64,000 nucleotides of DNA from Haloferula helveola (GCF_037076345.1 NZ_AP024702.1:744001-808000); one strand, 5' to 3'; shown: positions 8,699-18,902, counted from the first letter of the stretch. The notes: a model not told the origin generated them from the sequence alone. Numbers and translations are program-made.

Positions 8699-11600
8699 GC
8701 GCGGCGACGCCCCTTCGGCTTGAGCTGTTCGGTGATTTCCCCGGCGAGGCGTGCAGCCTCGTGGTCGCTGAAGAAGTCGAAATGGCTCACATCGCGCGTC
8801 ACCTCGATCACATCCGAGGAACTCAACGGCCGACCTTCGACCGCACCCGCCCACGGATGGTTGCCGCGCCAGACGTGGACCTTCGTGGCGATCGGATCAA
8901 GGCTCGCCTCGCGACCGAGTCCAGCGTGGTGGAGATGGACGTCGAAGAGGAACTCGATCACCCGGTGACCGATGCCCTTGGCGAAGCTTCCCTGCTTCTC
9001 GAGCCACTTGCGGATCCGCGTGGTGCGTGCGCGACTTGAAAGTCCGATCACCTCCATCACCAGTTCGTGGAGTTCCTCCACCATCGTCTCGTCGAGTTCC
9101 TCATCCTCGCCCAGAAGTTCGCCGAGCAGGACGGAGAAGTCCTCGATCTGCCAGCCGATGATTTCGTGTTCGCGATCCTCCGAGAATCCGGGAATCGCCT
9201 CGATCGGATCGACCAGACCGATCCATGCAACCTTCCGGTTCGCCTTCTCAATCCGGCGGGCGACAGCGTGGGCCAGCCATGCTCCGAACGAGAAACCGAA
9301 CAGATGGATATCGCCTTCCGGCTGCCGCTTGAGGATCGCATCCGCATAGGCGTCGGCCATCGTCGCGAACTTCTGAAACTCGCCTCCGTCGGAGAAAAAG
9401 ACCCGCGACTGGATCGCAATCACCGGTAGGTCCTCAGGCAGCCCGGCTGCCAAGCCGTCGTAGAGTCCGACGAGTCCGCCAGCCGGGTGAATCATGAACA
9501 GCGGATCGCGATCCCCGGTCTTCTTCAGGTCAACGAAGCACGCCGGCGGAAGGTCGAGAACCCGCTCGCCGCCTGCGTCACCCTCACTTTCAGCCGCATC
9601 GGCACCGGCACCGCCAGCGGCAGCTTCCATCTCGCCGCCCGACTGGCCGGAAATGAGCTCCAGCAGGTGGATCCCGACATCCGCAAGGGTGGTGCCCTCT
9701 TTCATCCGGGCCGGAGGCAGGGAGATCTCGAACTTGCTCTCAAGGCGCATCAGCAGTTCGAAGGTCATCAGCGAGTCGAGGCCCAGCTGCGTGAGCGGCC
9801 GGTCGTCACGGATCTTCGACACCGAAGTCCGGAGCACTTTGGCGACTTCCTCCTTGAGCATGTCGGACAGAACCGAACGGCGCTTGGCAGGAGGCGTCTC
9901 GAGCAGGATCTCCCGCGCCGAACGGGCACCGACCTCATCGCCATCGTCCGCCGCCTCGCTGAAGACATCCGCATAGCGCGTCGATCGCTCGAGTTGCGGG
10001 TGCGTGCTGCGGAACAACTTCCAGTCGATCGGAATGATGCCGGTTTGCAGGTGGTCGTTGGCAATCAGCTTGGCGAGAAGCTCAAGCGCCCGGTCCGGCG
10101 GCAGCGGGATGATCCCCTGACGCGTCAGCTTTTCCTTCAGGGACTCATCGGCGGCGGCCACACCGACATCGGCGAGTTGGCCCCAGTTGACCGTCAGCGC
10201 GGGCAATCCGGCCGCATGCCGGAAGTGGGCCATCGAGTCGAGGAAGGCATTCGCCGCGGCATAGTTCCCCTGCCCGGCATTTCCGAGTGCGGAACTGACC
10301 GATGAGAACATGACGAAGCTGTCGAGGTCTTCGCCGAGCGTCGCTTCGTGGAGGTTCCAGGTGCCCTGCACTTTCGGCGCGAGGACCCGTTGCATCTGCT
10401 CCAGGGTCATCTTGCCCATCGTCTGGTCATCGAGGACCATGGCCGAGTGGACGATGCCCTTCAGCGGGTGGCCGCTGCGACGGATCTTGCGCACGAGCGC
10501 GTCGACATCCTTGCGGGACGTCACGTCGACTGCCTCGACGTGGACCTTCACCCCGTCATCGGCCGCGCCACGGATAACCTCCTGCAGCGCCTCGTCGGCC
10601 TTGCCGCTACGACTCACCAGATAGAGGTGCTTCACACCCTGCGCGAGCATGCCCAGAGCCACCTCCCGTCCGAAGCCCGAGAGTCCTCCGGTGACAACAT
10701 ACGAACCGTTCGGATCGAACGGCCGCGTCCCCTGCACCGGTCGCAAGGCCGGTTGGATCTCCGACCCTTCCGTCGACAGAACGATCTTCCCGATATGCCG
10801 GGCCTGGGCCATGCAGCGGAACGCATCCTTCGCCCGATCCATCGGGAACACGCGGTGTGGAAGCGGGCGCAGGCCTTGCTCGGCGAAGAGCCGTGAAACC
10901 TCGCCCAGCAACGTCCGCAGGCGGGCGCCACCGTCGCTCATCGCGTCTCCGAGATCGACGACCGACATCGTCAGGTTGTGGCGGAAGGGACGCAGGCCGA
11001 CCGGCGTGTTGCCGTAAATGTCGCGCTTGCCGATTTCGACGAACCGGCCGTAGGGAGCCAGACAGGAAAGGCCCTTCTCGATCGCCAGTCCCGCAAGCGA
11101 GTTGAGGACCACATCGACGCCTCGCCCGCCGGTCACCTCTCGGACTTCATCGGCGAAGGTCAGCGAGCGTGAATCGAAGACGTGCTCGACCCCCAGGCCG
11201 CGGAGGAAATCGCGCTTCTCCGGATTGCCCGCGGTGGCGATCACGTCGGCGCCCAGCGCCTTCGCGAGCTGGATCGCGGCCAGACCGACACCACCGCTTC
11301 CCGCCTGCACGAGAACGGTCTCGCCGGCCTTCAGATGGGCGATCTCGCAGAGCGAGTACACCGAGGTCATGAACGCGACCGGCAAGGTCGCCGCCTCCTC
11401 GAAGGTCATGCCTTCCGGCACCGGCAACAGCAGCGGAGCAGGCGCGGTCAGGTGGGAGCCGAAGCAGCCGGCACCGAGGGAAATGACGCGGTCGCCGACT
11501 TTCCAGTCCGTCACGCCGGGACCGACACGCTCGATCACTCCCGAGCATTCGTCGCCGATGAGCATGTCGATCTCGCTGTCGGACGGATAGATGCCGAGCG

Positions 11601-14600
11601 ACTTCAGGACGTCGCGGAAATTGAGGGCCGCTGCCTTGACCGCGATCTCGACTTCCCCTGCGCGCGGCTTGCGACGCGGCGTCTCGATGAAGGTCATCGA
11701 ATCGAGCATGCCCGGGGTCAGGATCTCGAGCCGGTGCCCGGCCAACGCGGACGAACGCCGCTTGCGGGCCAGGTCCTTGCGACGGAAACGCAGCGCCTTC
11801 CGGCCGGTGCGGCGCAGCGCGACCTCCTCTTCCGAACTGTGCGCGCGGATCTCCGCGAGGAGCTCGGCCGTCTCGCGTTCGCCGACCACCTGCGGCAGAT
11901 CCACCAACCGCACCCGCATGTTCGGATTCTCCGAAATCATGCTGCGTCCGAGACCGATCACGGTGCCCGACACGGGATTGACGCGGGTCTTTCCGAGTCC
12001 GACCGGCTGCCCAGCCCGACTCAGCAACATCACCGAACGCGGAAGAACCTCGCGGGTCGGAGGCAGCGCGTGGAAAAGCGAGAGTAGCGGTGAAGTGGTC
12101 ACCGACTGCGCATCCACCAGCACCTCGGTGGACAGCGAGTCACCTTCCGGAACATCCAGCGCCCAGCCAAAGACGATCTCGATCCGGCTCAACGAAAACC
12201 GCCGGTCCAGTTCACGGAACAAGCGCTCGGCATCGCGAACCTCGTCCGGACGGATCCGGTACTCGGAGTCACCCATCCGCCGGTAACGATCGCCACGACG
12301 GATACGGATGACCTTGTCCTTCAGGTGGGCGCCGAGGCTCGCGCAGATCGGGTCGAGCACCGCGCCCTCGTCGGTGAAGACCACCCACACCGTCGCCGGC
12401 TTGTGCCGCAGCCTTTCGAACGGGAACGGCTCTTTCTTGGCGAGGGGACGCTTTTGCGGCCCGCGAAGGGCAAGCATCGTGGTGCCGGAAGCGGGCTCCC
12501 GATGGAGACCGAGGCACTCGAAACCGAGCTTCTCCGCCCGACCGGACAATTCGTCCGGGCTCTCTGCTATAGCTGGCAGGAAGCGGCTGCGCACGACCGG
12601 GTCGAGCCCGAATGCGACCTCCCTCCACAGCGGCGGATCGACGGTTGCTTGCACAAGGCAAAGCCCTTCCGACCGGAGCGAGCGCAGCAGACGCTTCGAG
12701 CCCGAATCCGTGAACGCGGCTTCGGCTTCGGAACCCAACACGATAGCCAGATCGAAACGCTGCGCCTTGAACAAGGAGCCCGCACCCTTCGCCGTGAGCC
12801 CGCTTGTCACATACTCGACGAAGTGGTGGTCGAAGAACTTCTGCTCCGCCAGAGTCGAACGTTCGACGTCCGGGTCGGCATAGATCACCCGCGTGCAATG
12901 CGGATCAAATTCGCGGAGCAACTCGGCCACCGGCCCTCCCGAACCCGCACCGAGGATCAGGACATTGAGCGGTGTTGCTTCGGGCAACTTGGACAGCATG
13001 TCCCTCAGGGCATCGCGAAGCCGGGCATGCTCGAAGCGCGACGACGGAGCGTCCTGCAGAAGATGTTCCTCAAGTCCCGGCGAGCCGGTCGGCGAGAGCA
13101 CCTCGGGCAGCTTCTTGCGGCCGCGCAGCAGCGACGGCAGTTCGGTGCCGACCCGCTCGATGAAAGTGGTTTCCGGATAGGCCTCCGGATACTTCTCTAA
13201 AAGCTTGCGAAAGACCTCTCCGTCCGGCCGGTCCGACTTGCCCTTCGGCAGTTTCGCGGACTCGATCCACGTCTCGACGACGGGCCGGAGTCCGGCTTTG
13301 ACCCGATCCAGCGGACCCGCCCCGCGACCTGTCTTCTCCAAGGCAACGAGCCCGTCGGCAAGGTAGGTGGCGGCAGCGCGATCCAGCGCGGTCTCAACGC
13401 CGCGCACACGCCGGGAGGACTCACGGTCGAGCGAAGGCCACTCCGGCGCCGGCAGGACCACCGGCTCCTCGGCCTCCGGTTCCTCAAGCGGCGCATCGAT
13501 CCAGCCGTTCTCGTAAAGACACTCTTCCGGGCTCGTCGCACGGAACTCCTTGGTCCGCACCACACCCTGGACTTCCAGGCCTTTCACTTCGGCGACCAAC
13601 TCCCCCGCCTCGTCCTGAATCATCAGGTCTCCGCGGATCGTCTTGCCGCCATGGTGCGTGATCCGGACACGGCAGTAGAACTTCCGGCCTTCCGGGCGAC
13701 GGAAGAGCCGGTAGGACTCACAGTAGACCGGCATGAAGCCGGTCTCACGGATGATGTCGAAGTCCGAAGGAACCGCGGAGGTGAGGCACTGGAAACAGCA
13801 GTCGAGAAGAGCGGGCGCCAGGTGGAAGGTCTTGCCCGAGCGCTCGACCTCGCGGGTGATCTCGATCTCCGCAAGCGTGTCGAGCGGCACATAGTGGATC
13901 GCCTTCACTCCGCGGAACAGCGGGCCGTAGTGGAGCCCGACAAAGTCGCAAGTACGATAGATGACGTCGTGCGGGATGATCTTGTCAGCCCGCTCGATCA
14001 TCGCCTGCGGATCGAAGCGCTCTTCGGGTATGGGCAGCGTGTCGGGCCGCAGCTGACCCTTCACGTGAAGCGTCCAGTCGTCGTCCTGTTCGTCGGTGCG
14101 GCTGCGGATTTCGAAGCCCGCCGTCGCCGGCTTGTGCTCGAACTGCATAACCGTGGTCTCCGCCCCCTCGGGCAGGAACATGGCCTTGATCAGATCGACA
14201 TTCTCCACCCGGACCGGCTGGTCGCCATAGACCTCCCTGCCGGCGGCGATCGCGGCCTCGAGGTAGCCCGCGGCAGGGAACACCGGGTGCTCCTGAATGA
14301 CGTGGTCGCGAAGGTAGGCGTGGACATCGAGATCCAGCCGCGTGTTCCAGGTCGGGTCGGCCGCGGGCAGGCGGTCGTCGAGCATGGGGTGCACGATCTC
14401 GTCCTTGCGCAGGACCCGGTAGCGGACCGGCTCGGCCCAGTAGTGGGCGCGTCGGAACGGCATTTCCGGAAGGTCGAAATCATCGCCAGCCTTCGGGTAG
14501 AGGCTTTGCCATCCGATTTCGGCTCCGAGCGTGTGCATCCGGCCCAGCGCGCGCAGCATCGCCACGCTCTCGTCGGTCTTCCGCTCGAGGGAATGGACGA

Positions 14601-17100
14601 CCGCGCCGTGGGCCGAGGCTTTCTCGAAGCACTCGGAGACCGAGGCGCTCAGCACCGGGTGCGGACTCACCTCGAGGAACAAGCGATAGCCTTTACCGAT
14701 CAGCCCGTCAATGGCACCCGCAAAGCGGACCGCCTGCCGGACGTTTCGCCACCAGTAGTTGGCATCGAAGGTCTTCGCCGTCGCCGGACCACCCGACACG
14801 GTGGAGTAGACCGGGAGCGTCGCCTTCGATCGATCGACGGTCCCGAGCTTCTCGAGGAGTGGCGCTTTCGCCCCCGCCATGTGGTGACTGTGGAACGCGT
14901 AGCCGACCTTGAGGAAGCGATTGAAAACCTGGCGTGCTCCGAGTTCGGCCGCGATCTTCTCGAGAGGCGCCGCGTCGCCTGACAATGTCACCGAGTTTGG
15001 CCCGTTGATGGCAGCGAGGTGGACCTTGCCGCGATGGGGTTCGATGACCTCGAGCGCTTCCTCTTCGGTCAAAGAGGCGGCAAGCATCCGCCCGCGGTCC
15101 GGGGTTGCTTCCATGCACGCCCCGCGCCAGAAAATCACGCGGCACGCTTCCTCGAGCGTCAGCACGCCCGCCGCGTGGGCGGCGGCCACTTCTCCGACGC
15201 TGTGACCGACCGTCGCGGCCGGCTTCACTCCCCACGACTGCCACAGTGCCGAAAGACCGGCCTGGATCGCGAAGATCGCCGGCTGCGCGATGGCGGTTTC
15301 GTTGATGCGCGACTTCGACTCCGGGCGTCCGAGTTCTTCGAGCAGCGACCAGTCACCCCACTCGCCCATCACCGCATCGCAACGCTCGATGACTTCGCGG
15401 AAGACCGGCTCGCGCTTCAGAAGGTCGCGGCCCATCGCATACCACTGCGGTCCCTGACCCGAGAAAACGAACACCGGACCGGGATGGTCCGCTTCGAGAG
15501 GGTTGCCTTCGACCACACCCGGGGACGACTCACCCTTGGCGAGTTGCTCCAGCGATTCACGGAGGTCGTTTCGCGTGCGCCCGAGCGCCACCGCCCGGTG
15601 CAGGAAGTGCACGCGCTTGGTGGCGGCGGTGAGGCAAATGTCGGCGGTCTTCGATGGCGCCGACGTCTCAAGCAACTCAGCAAACTGACCGGCGATGTCC
15701 CTGACTGCTTCGGGCGAACCGCCCGAAATCGGCAATGCCCAACCGGAGAGCCCCGGACTGTCGGAGGCGGCCTTGGAAACGACGCGCGGCTTCGGCTTCC
15801 GTGCCGGCACCGCCTGCAGGATCGCGTGGGCATTGGCACCACCGAAGCCGAACGAGTTGACGCCCGCGTATGGCAGCTCCTTTCCGTTCGGAAGTTCCTC
15901 TTCTTCGGTCACCACCCGCAGCTTGAGCTTCTCGAGATCGATGTTCGGGTTGGCCTCCTTGAAATGCAGGCTCGGCGGAATCCGGCGGTGGTAGAGCGAG
16001 AGCGCGGCCTTGATGATCCCCGCCGCACCAGCCCCGGCCTCGAGGTGGCCGATGTTTCCCTTCACCGAGCCGATCGCACAGGGGGTGTCGGACCTCCGCC
16101 CATCCCCCAACGCCATGCCCAGCGCGTGAGCCTCGATCGGGTCACCAATCGGCGTCCCGGTCCCGTGGGCTTCCATGTAGGCGATCTTCGAAGGCTCGAT
16201 GCCCGCGCGCAGCAGCGCCTCACGGGTGAGTGCCTCCTGCGATGTCGGACTGGGCACCGTGATGCCATTGGTGCGTCCGTCCTGATTGGAGGCGGTCGCC
16301 GCAATGGTCGCGTAGATCCGGTTGCCGTCCTTGATCGCCTGCGAGAGAGGCTTCAGCAGGATCATCCCCGCCCCTTCGCCTCGGACGAATCCGTCGGCTC
16401 GCGAGTCGAAGGCCCGACAGCGCCCGGTGGGCGACAGCATGCCCATCTTGCAGAACGCCAGATATGGGATCGGCCCGATGATCGAGTTCACCCCGCCTGC
16501 CAGCGCCATCTCGCAGTCTCCGCGGGCCAGACTTTCGCAGGCGAGGTGGATGGCGACGAGCGCGGACGAACACGCCGTGTCCACGGCCACGCTCGGTCCC
16601 TTGAAATTGAAAACGTAGGAAATCCGGTTGGCGGCGATGCTGTGGACCGAGCCCGTCGCCGCGTAGATGTCCGTCTTGCTCCCCATGTCGAGGTTCGACT
16701 GCATCAGGTGGTAGTCGAACGTGGAGACCCCGGTGAAGACACCAATCTGCCTGCCCTGCTTGAAATCGAACACTTCCCGCCCGTCCTCGATCGCCCGCCA
16801 CGCGGTTTCGAGAAGCATCCGCTGCTGGGGGTCCACGAAGTCGGCCTCGCGCGGGGAAATTCCGAAGAACGACGCGTCAAAGGCGTCGAACTCGTCCACC
16901 AAGGCACCCCATTTCGAGTAGGTCTTGCCCTCGATGCCGGCCTTCGGGTGGAAGTATCTGCCTTGGTTGAACCGCTCGTCAGGCAGGACCCGGACCGTGT
17001 CCATCCGGTTGCAAAGGCCGTTCCAAAAGGCTTCGGGACTGTTTGAGTGACCAGGAAAGCGGCAGCCAATGCCAACGATGGCGACGGGGTCTTGAGGCAT
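8683..17100 (-). CDS. Fully reducing type I polyketide synthase, KS-AT-DH-MT-ER-KR-ACP-TE
   Basis: A 2805-residue single-module synthase. Approximate domains: KS 5-425 (active Cys177 in VDTACSSA; EAHGTGTPIGDP; KGNIGHLEAG), AT 540-850 (Ser634 in GHSVGE), DH 900-1180 (His933 in DHVIQEHPVFPAAGY), a C-methyltransferase-like domain 1340-1550 (VLILGAGSGGPV), a structural KR-like region 1570-1775, ER 1805-2105 (VQAGSGGVGLAAIQLAKA), KR 2130-2310 (VVTGGLSGFG; Tyr2280 in GQGNYAAANAF; an LDD motif suggesting a B-type ketoreductase), ACP 2410-2480 (Ser2443 in LGLDSL) and TE 2530-2790 (Ser2604 in GFSFGAW). The order matches iterative highly reducing synthases, so a reduced, possibly C-methylated chain released by the TE is inferred. 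The next gene upstream is a glycosyltransferase, so the product may be glycosylated. Methyltransferase activity is uncertain. Confidence 0.96.
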   Translation of the reverse strand: MPQDPVAIVGIGCRFPGHSNSPEAFWNGLCNRMDTVRVLPDERFNQGRYFHPKAGIEGKTYSKWGALVDEFDAFDASFFGISPREADFVDPQQRMLLETAWRAIEDGREVFDFKQGRQIGVFTGVSTFDYHLMQSNLDMGSKTDIYAATGSVHSIAANRISYVFNFKGPSVAVDTACSSALVAIHLACESLARGDCEMALAGGVNSIIGPIPYLAFCKMGMLSPTGRCRAFDSRADGFVRGEGAGMILLKPLSQAIKDGNRIYATIAATASNQDGRTNGITVPSPTSQEALTREALLRAGIEPSKIAYMEAHGTGTPIGDPIEAHALGMALGDGRRSDTPCAIGSVKGNIGHLEAGAGAAGIIKAALSLYHRRIPPSLHFKEANPNIDLEKLKLRVVTEEEELPNGKELPYAGVNSFGFGGANAHAILQAVPARKPKPRVVSKAASDSPGLSGWALPISGGSPEAVRDIAGQFAELLETSAPSKTADICLTAATKRVHFLHRAVALGRTRNDLRESLEQLAKGESSPGVVEGNPLEADHPGPVFVFSGQGPQWYAMGRDLLKREPVFREVIERCDAVMGEWGDWSLLEELGRPESKSRINETAIAQPAIFAIQAGLSALWQSWGVKPAATVGHSVGEVAAAHAAGVLTLEEACRVIFWRGACMEATPDRGRMLAASLTEEEALEVIEPHRGKVHLAAINGPNSVTLSGDAAPLEKIAAELGARQVFNRFLKVGYAFHSHHMAGAKAPLLEKLGTVDRSKATLPVYSTVSGGPATAKTFDANYWWRNVRQAVRFAGAIDGLIGKGYRLFLEVSPHPVLSASVSECFEKASAHGAVVHSLERKTDESVAMLRALGRMHTLGAEIGWQSLYPKAGDDFDLPEMPFRRAHYWAEPVRYRVLRKDEIVHPMLDDRLPAADPTWNTRLDLDVHAYLRDHVIQEHPVFPAAGYLEAAIAAGREVYGDQPVRVENVDLIKAMFLPEGAETTVMQFEHKPATAGFEIRSRTDEQDDDWTLHVKGQLRPDTLPIPEERFDPQAMIERADKIIPHDVIYRTCDFVGLHYGPLFRGVKAIHYVPLDTLAEIEITREVERSGKTFHLAPALLDCCFQCLTSAVPSDFDIIRETGFMPVYCESYRLFRRPEGRKFYCRVRITHHGGKTIRGDLMIQDEAGELVAEVKGLEVQGVVRTKEFRATSPEECLYENGWIDAPLEEPEAEEPVVLPAPEWPSLDRESSRRVRGVETALDRAAATYLADGLVALEKTGRGAGPLDRVKAGLRPVVETWIESAKLPKGKSDRPDGEVFRKLLEKYPEAYPETTFIERVGTELPSLLRGRKKLPEVLSPTGSPGLEEHLLQDAPSSRFEHARLRDALRDMLSKLPEATPLNVLILGAGSGGPVAELLREFDPHCTRVIYADPDVERSTLAEQKFFDHHFVEYVTSGLTAKGAGSLFKAQRFDLAIVLGSEAEAAFTDSGSKRLLRSLRSEGLCLVQATVDPPLWREVAFGLDPVVRSRFLPAIAESPDELSGRAEKLGFECLGLHREPASGTTMLALRGPQKRPLAKKEPFPFERLRHKPATVWVVFTDEGAVLDPICASLGAHLKDKVIRIRRGDRYRRMGDSEYRIRPDEVRDAERLFRELDRRFSLSRIEIVFGWALDVPEGDSLSTEVLVDAQSVTTSPLLSLFHALPPTREVLPRSVMLLSRAGQPVGLGKTRVNPVSGTVIGLGRSMISENPNMRVRLVDLPQVVGERETAELLAEIRAHSSEEEVALRRTGRKALRFRRKDLARKRRSSALAGHRLEILTPGMLDSMTFIETPRRKPRAGEVEIAVKAAALNFRDVLKSLGIYPSDSEIDMLIGDECSGVIERVGPGVTDWKVGDRVISLGAGCFGSHLTAPAPLLLPVPEGMTFEEAATLPVAFMTSVYSLCEIAHLKAGETVLVQAGSGGVGLAAIQLAKALGADVIATAGNPEKRDFLRGLGVEHVFDSRSLTFADEVREVTGGRGVDVVLNSLAGLAIEKGLSCLAPYGRFVEIGKRDIYGNTPVGLRPFRHNLTMSVVDLGDAMSDGGARLRTLLGEVSRLFAEQGLRPLPHRVFPMDRAKDAFRCMAQARHIGKIVLSTEGSEIQPALRPVQGTRPFDPNGSYVVTGGLSGFGREVALGMLAQGVKHLYLVSRSGKADEALQEVIRGAADDGVKVHVEAVDVTSRKDVDALVRKIRRSGHPLKGIVHSAMVLDDQTMGKMTLEQMQRVLAPKVQGTWNLHEATLGEDLDSFVMFSSVSSALGNAGQGNYAAANAFLDSMAHFRHAAGLPALTVNWGQLADVGVAAADESLKEKLTRQGIIPLPPDRALELLAKLIANDHLQTGIIPIDWKLFRSTHPQLERSTRYADVFSEAADDGDEVGARSAREILLETPPAKRRSVLSDMLKEEVAKVLRTSVSKIRDDRPLTQLGLDSLMTFELLMRLESKFEISLPPARMKEGTTLADVGIHLLELISGQSGGEMEAAAGGAGADAAESEGDAGGERVLDLPPACFVDLKKTGDRDPLFMIHPAGGLVGLYDGLAAGLPEDLPVIAIQSRVFFSDGGEFQKFATMADAYADAILKRQPEGDIHLFGFSFGAWLAHAVARRIEKANRKVAWIGLVDPIEAIPGFSEDREHEIIGWQIEDFSVLLGELLGEDEELDETMVEELHELVMEVIGLSSRARTTRIRKWLEKQGSFAKGIGHRVIEFLFDVHLHHAGLGREASLDPIATKVHVWRGNHPWAGAVEGRPLSSSDVIEVTRDVSHFDFFSDHEAARLAGEITEQLKPKGRRRAQARS

Positions 17101-17197
17101 GAAGGGATGTCCGTGAAGGACTGAAGTTCAGCAGTTCGGGATGGGGCGCCAGTTCTCTACTGACTGCCGCTGAGGCAGAGCAAGCAGGAAGCCAACC

Positions 17198-18487
17198 TCA
17201 TGCCGATCGGGATACCGGTTGCGTTTTGCCCGATACTTCCCCGGGGCCGATGGATTCAATGAGATCGAGGGTTTCCTCCATCCACCCGTCGACGTCGAAA
17301 CGGTCGCTGATCTCGCGGGCTCCAGCGGCGATCGCAGGGTCGTTCACCACCGCATCGAGCGCCCTCACCATCATCCGGTAAGTCGTGGTCAGGGTGAACA
17401 GCCAGCGCCCGGCCGAAAGTCGCGTGACCCGCTCGCCATTGTCCGGATGGTCGATCGACTGGCCGAGGATCAGCTGGGGGATCCCGAACCGGAGCGCGTC
17501 GGCCATCGCCCCCACCCCGCCGCGGTGGACCAGCGCCTTGCAGCGCGGCAGGACGCGGCCGATCGAGACCGGCGCGGAGACGCAGTGGTCGCCGTCAACC
17601 TCGGGAGGGCCTTGATGGTCGAAGGAAAGCAGCAGTGATCTTTGCCCCAGTTCGCGACAGGCGGATTGAATCCGTTCGACGAGATCGTCGGCGTAGCGCA
17701 AAGCCGAGCCCCGGGAGATCACGACCGGAGGCGGGCCATCTGCGAGAAAGGCCTCCAGTGCCGGATCCAGCGGCGTGGTCTCATCGGTCGGCAGGAACGC
17801 GAATCCGGTATTTCGGAAACTCGGGGTGAGATGCTTGCCACCGAAGCCGTACCACTCCGGATACAGCCCGATCGTCATCCTCGTGCCCATCAGCCAGTTG
17901 CGGATGTGGCCCTCGACCTTCGGAAGTCCGATCTCCTGCCTCAATCCGTTGACGGCAGGGAGCAAGGGACGGTCGATGAAGCGCTTGAAGTAGACTTTCT
18001 CCGCGAAGCTGAACAGCCGGGCCGGCATGTGCCGCATGACCGGATTGAAGATGTGCCCAAGCCCTTGGGGCCGGTCCTCGACACCGCTCAACTCGATGGC
18101 GGTGAGGTAGACCCCGCACGCCGGATTGCCGAATTTCTCTTCGACCAGGCGGGGCGCCAGCATCGTCCCGCGATAGACGATCACCGTGTCCGGCGTGATG
18201 TTGGCGGCGATTGCATCATAGTGCTCCCTGAGTTCGGCGGTCGCCGCTTCGCTCAGGTAATCGATCACGTGGAGCAGATGATTGACCCGCGGATCCCGGA
18301 AGCGGCTCTCCATCGCTTCCGCGTCACCGGCCGGCACCATCTCAAGGCCCCACTTCTCGAGAACCTTGCGATGATACGGATTGACCACGAAAAGAACTTC
18401 GTGGCCGCGCTCCTTCAGCCCCAGCGCGATGCTGATGAACGGGGCGACGTCCCCGAAACTTCCGAGGGTCGAGATCAGGAACCGCAT
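17198..18487 (-). CDS. GT-B glycosyltransferase of the UGT/MGT (GT1/GT28-like) type
   Basis: A 429-residue glycosyltransferase. The N-terminus MRFLISTLGSFGDVAPFISI and ERGHEVLFVVNP is the acceptor-domain signature of macrolide/sterol-type GT1 enzymes. The C-terminal donor-site block is HRGGVGAMADALRFGIPQLI followed by DHPDNGERV at about residues 320-350, which is where the nucleotide-sugar diphosphate is bound. It lies 97 bp upstream of the polyketide synthase on the same strand and 46 bp downstream of the glutaredoxin-like gene, so co-transcription is likely. I infer that it glycosylates the polyketide or a derived lipid; the sugar is not predictable from what is visible. Confidence 0.9.
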   Translation of the reverse strand: MRFLISTLGSFGDVAPFISIALGLKERGHEVLFVVNPYHRKVLEKWGLEMVPAGDAEAMESRFRDPRVNHLLHVIDYLSEAATAELREHYDAIAANITPDTVIVYRGTMLAPRLVEEKFGNPACGVYLTAIELSGVEDRPQGLGHIFNPVMRHMPARLFSFAEKVYFKRFIDRPLLPAVNGLRQEIGLPKVEGHIRNWLMGTRMTIGLYPEWYGFGGKHLTPSFRNTGFAFLPTDETTPLDPALEAFLADGPPPVVISRGSALRYADDLVERIQSACRELGQRSLLLSFDHQGPPEVDGDHCVSAPVSIGRVLPRCKALVHRGGVGAMADALRFGIPQLILGQSIDHPDNGERVTRLSAGRWLFTLTTTYRMMVRALDAVVNDPAIAAGAREISDRFDVDGWMEETLDLIESIGPGEVSGKTQPVSRSA

Positions 18488-18533
18488 TCGTGGGAGGGGG
18501 AAACCGCGAAATGTCTTGGGACCGAGGAGCCGA

Positions 18534-18902
18534 TCAGTCGATGAACTTCACCTTGCCGCCCGGAACCTCGCCGCGGGCCATGGCTTCGTGATCCTCGTCA
18601 CTGCAAGCGGAGTTGGTCGGGGCGTCCGCTTCGGTATCGCTTTTGTCGATCTTGCCGTTCTCGATCATCCAGGCCTCGACCTCTTCGCCGGAAACGTCGG
18701 GGAGCATGACGCCATCGATCACGACGCAGGGAGAAAGCGGCTGACCGCTCTTCTGTTCCATTTCCCAGCGAAATGCCGGATTCTTGATGATGTCCTTCTC
18801 CTCAAACTCCAGATCGTACTTCCGCATGATCGCGCGGACGCCCTCGCTCCAGCCGCAGTAGGTCTTGAGGTAAGCGGTGATTTTCGGTTGGGATTCGCTC
18901 AT
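18534..18902 (-). CDS. Glutaredoxin-like protein with CGWS active site
   Basis: A 122-residue thioredoxin-fold protein. The N-terminal half matches glutaredoxins: beta strand, TYCGWSEGVRAIM at about residues 14-26, a cis-proline region in LSPCVVIDG, then GEEVEAWM. The active site is Cys-Gly-Trp-Ser, a one-cysteine variant reminiscent of CGFS monothiol glutaredoxins that bind iron-sulfur clusters. The last 40 residues are an acidic extension with an additional cysteine. I chose ATG 18902 because the upstream extension to a non-ATG start adds residues unlike the family. It could be the first gene of the glycosyltransferase-PKS unit; whether it has a role there is unknown. Confidence 0.82.
   Translation of the reverse strand: MSESQPKITAYLKTYCGWSEGVRAIMRKYDLEFEEKDIIKNPAFRWEMEQKSGQPLSPCVVIDGVMLPDVSGEEVEAWMIENGKIDKSDTEADAPTNSACSDEDHEAMARGEVPGGKVKFID

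Noticed and set aside
15019..17046. Long open frame (675 codons) antisense to the PKS gene
   Set aside because: GC-rich third positions give long antisense frames; it has no start context and its composition (many Arg, Gly, His) is that of a shadow. Same for several others across the PKS.
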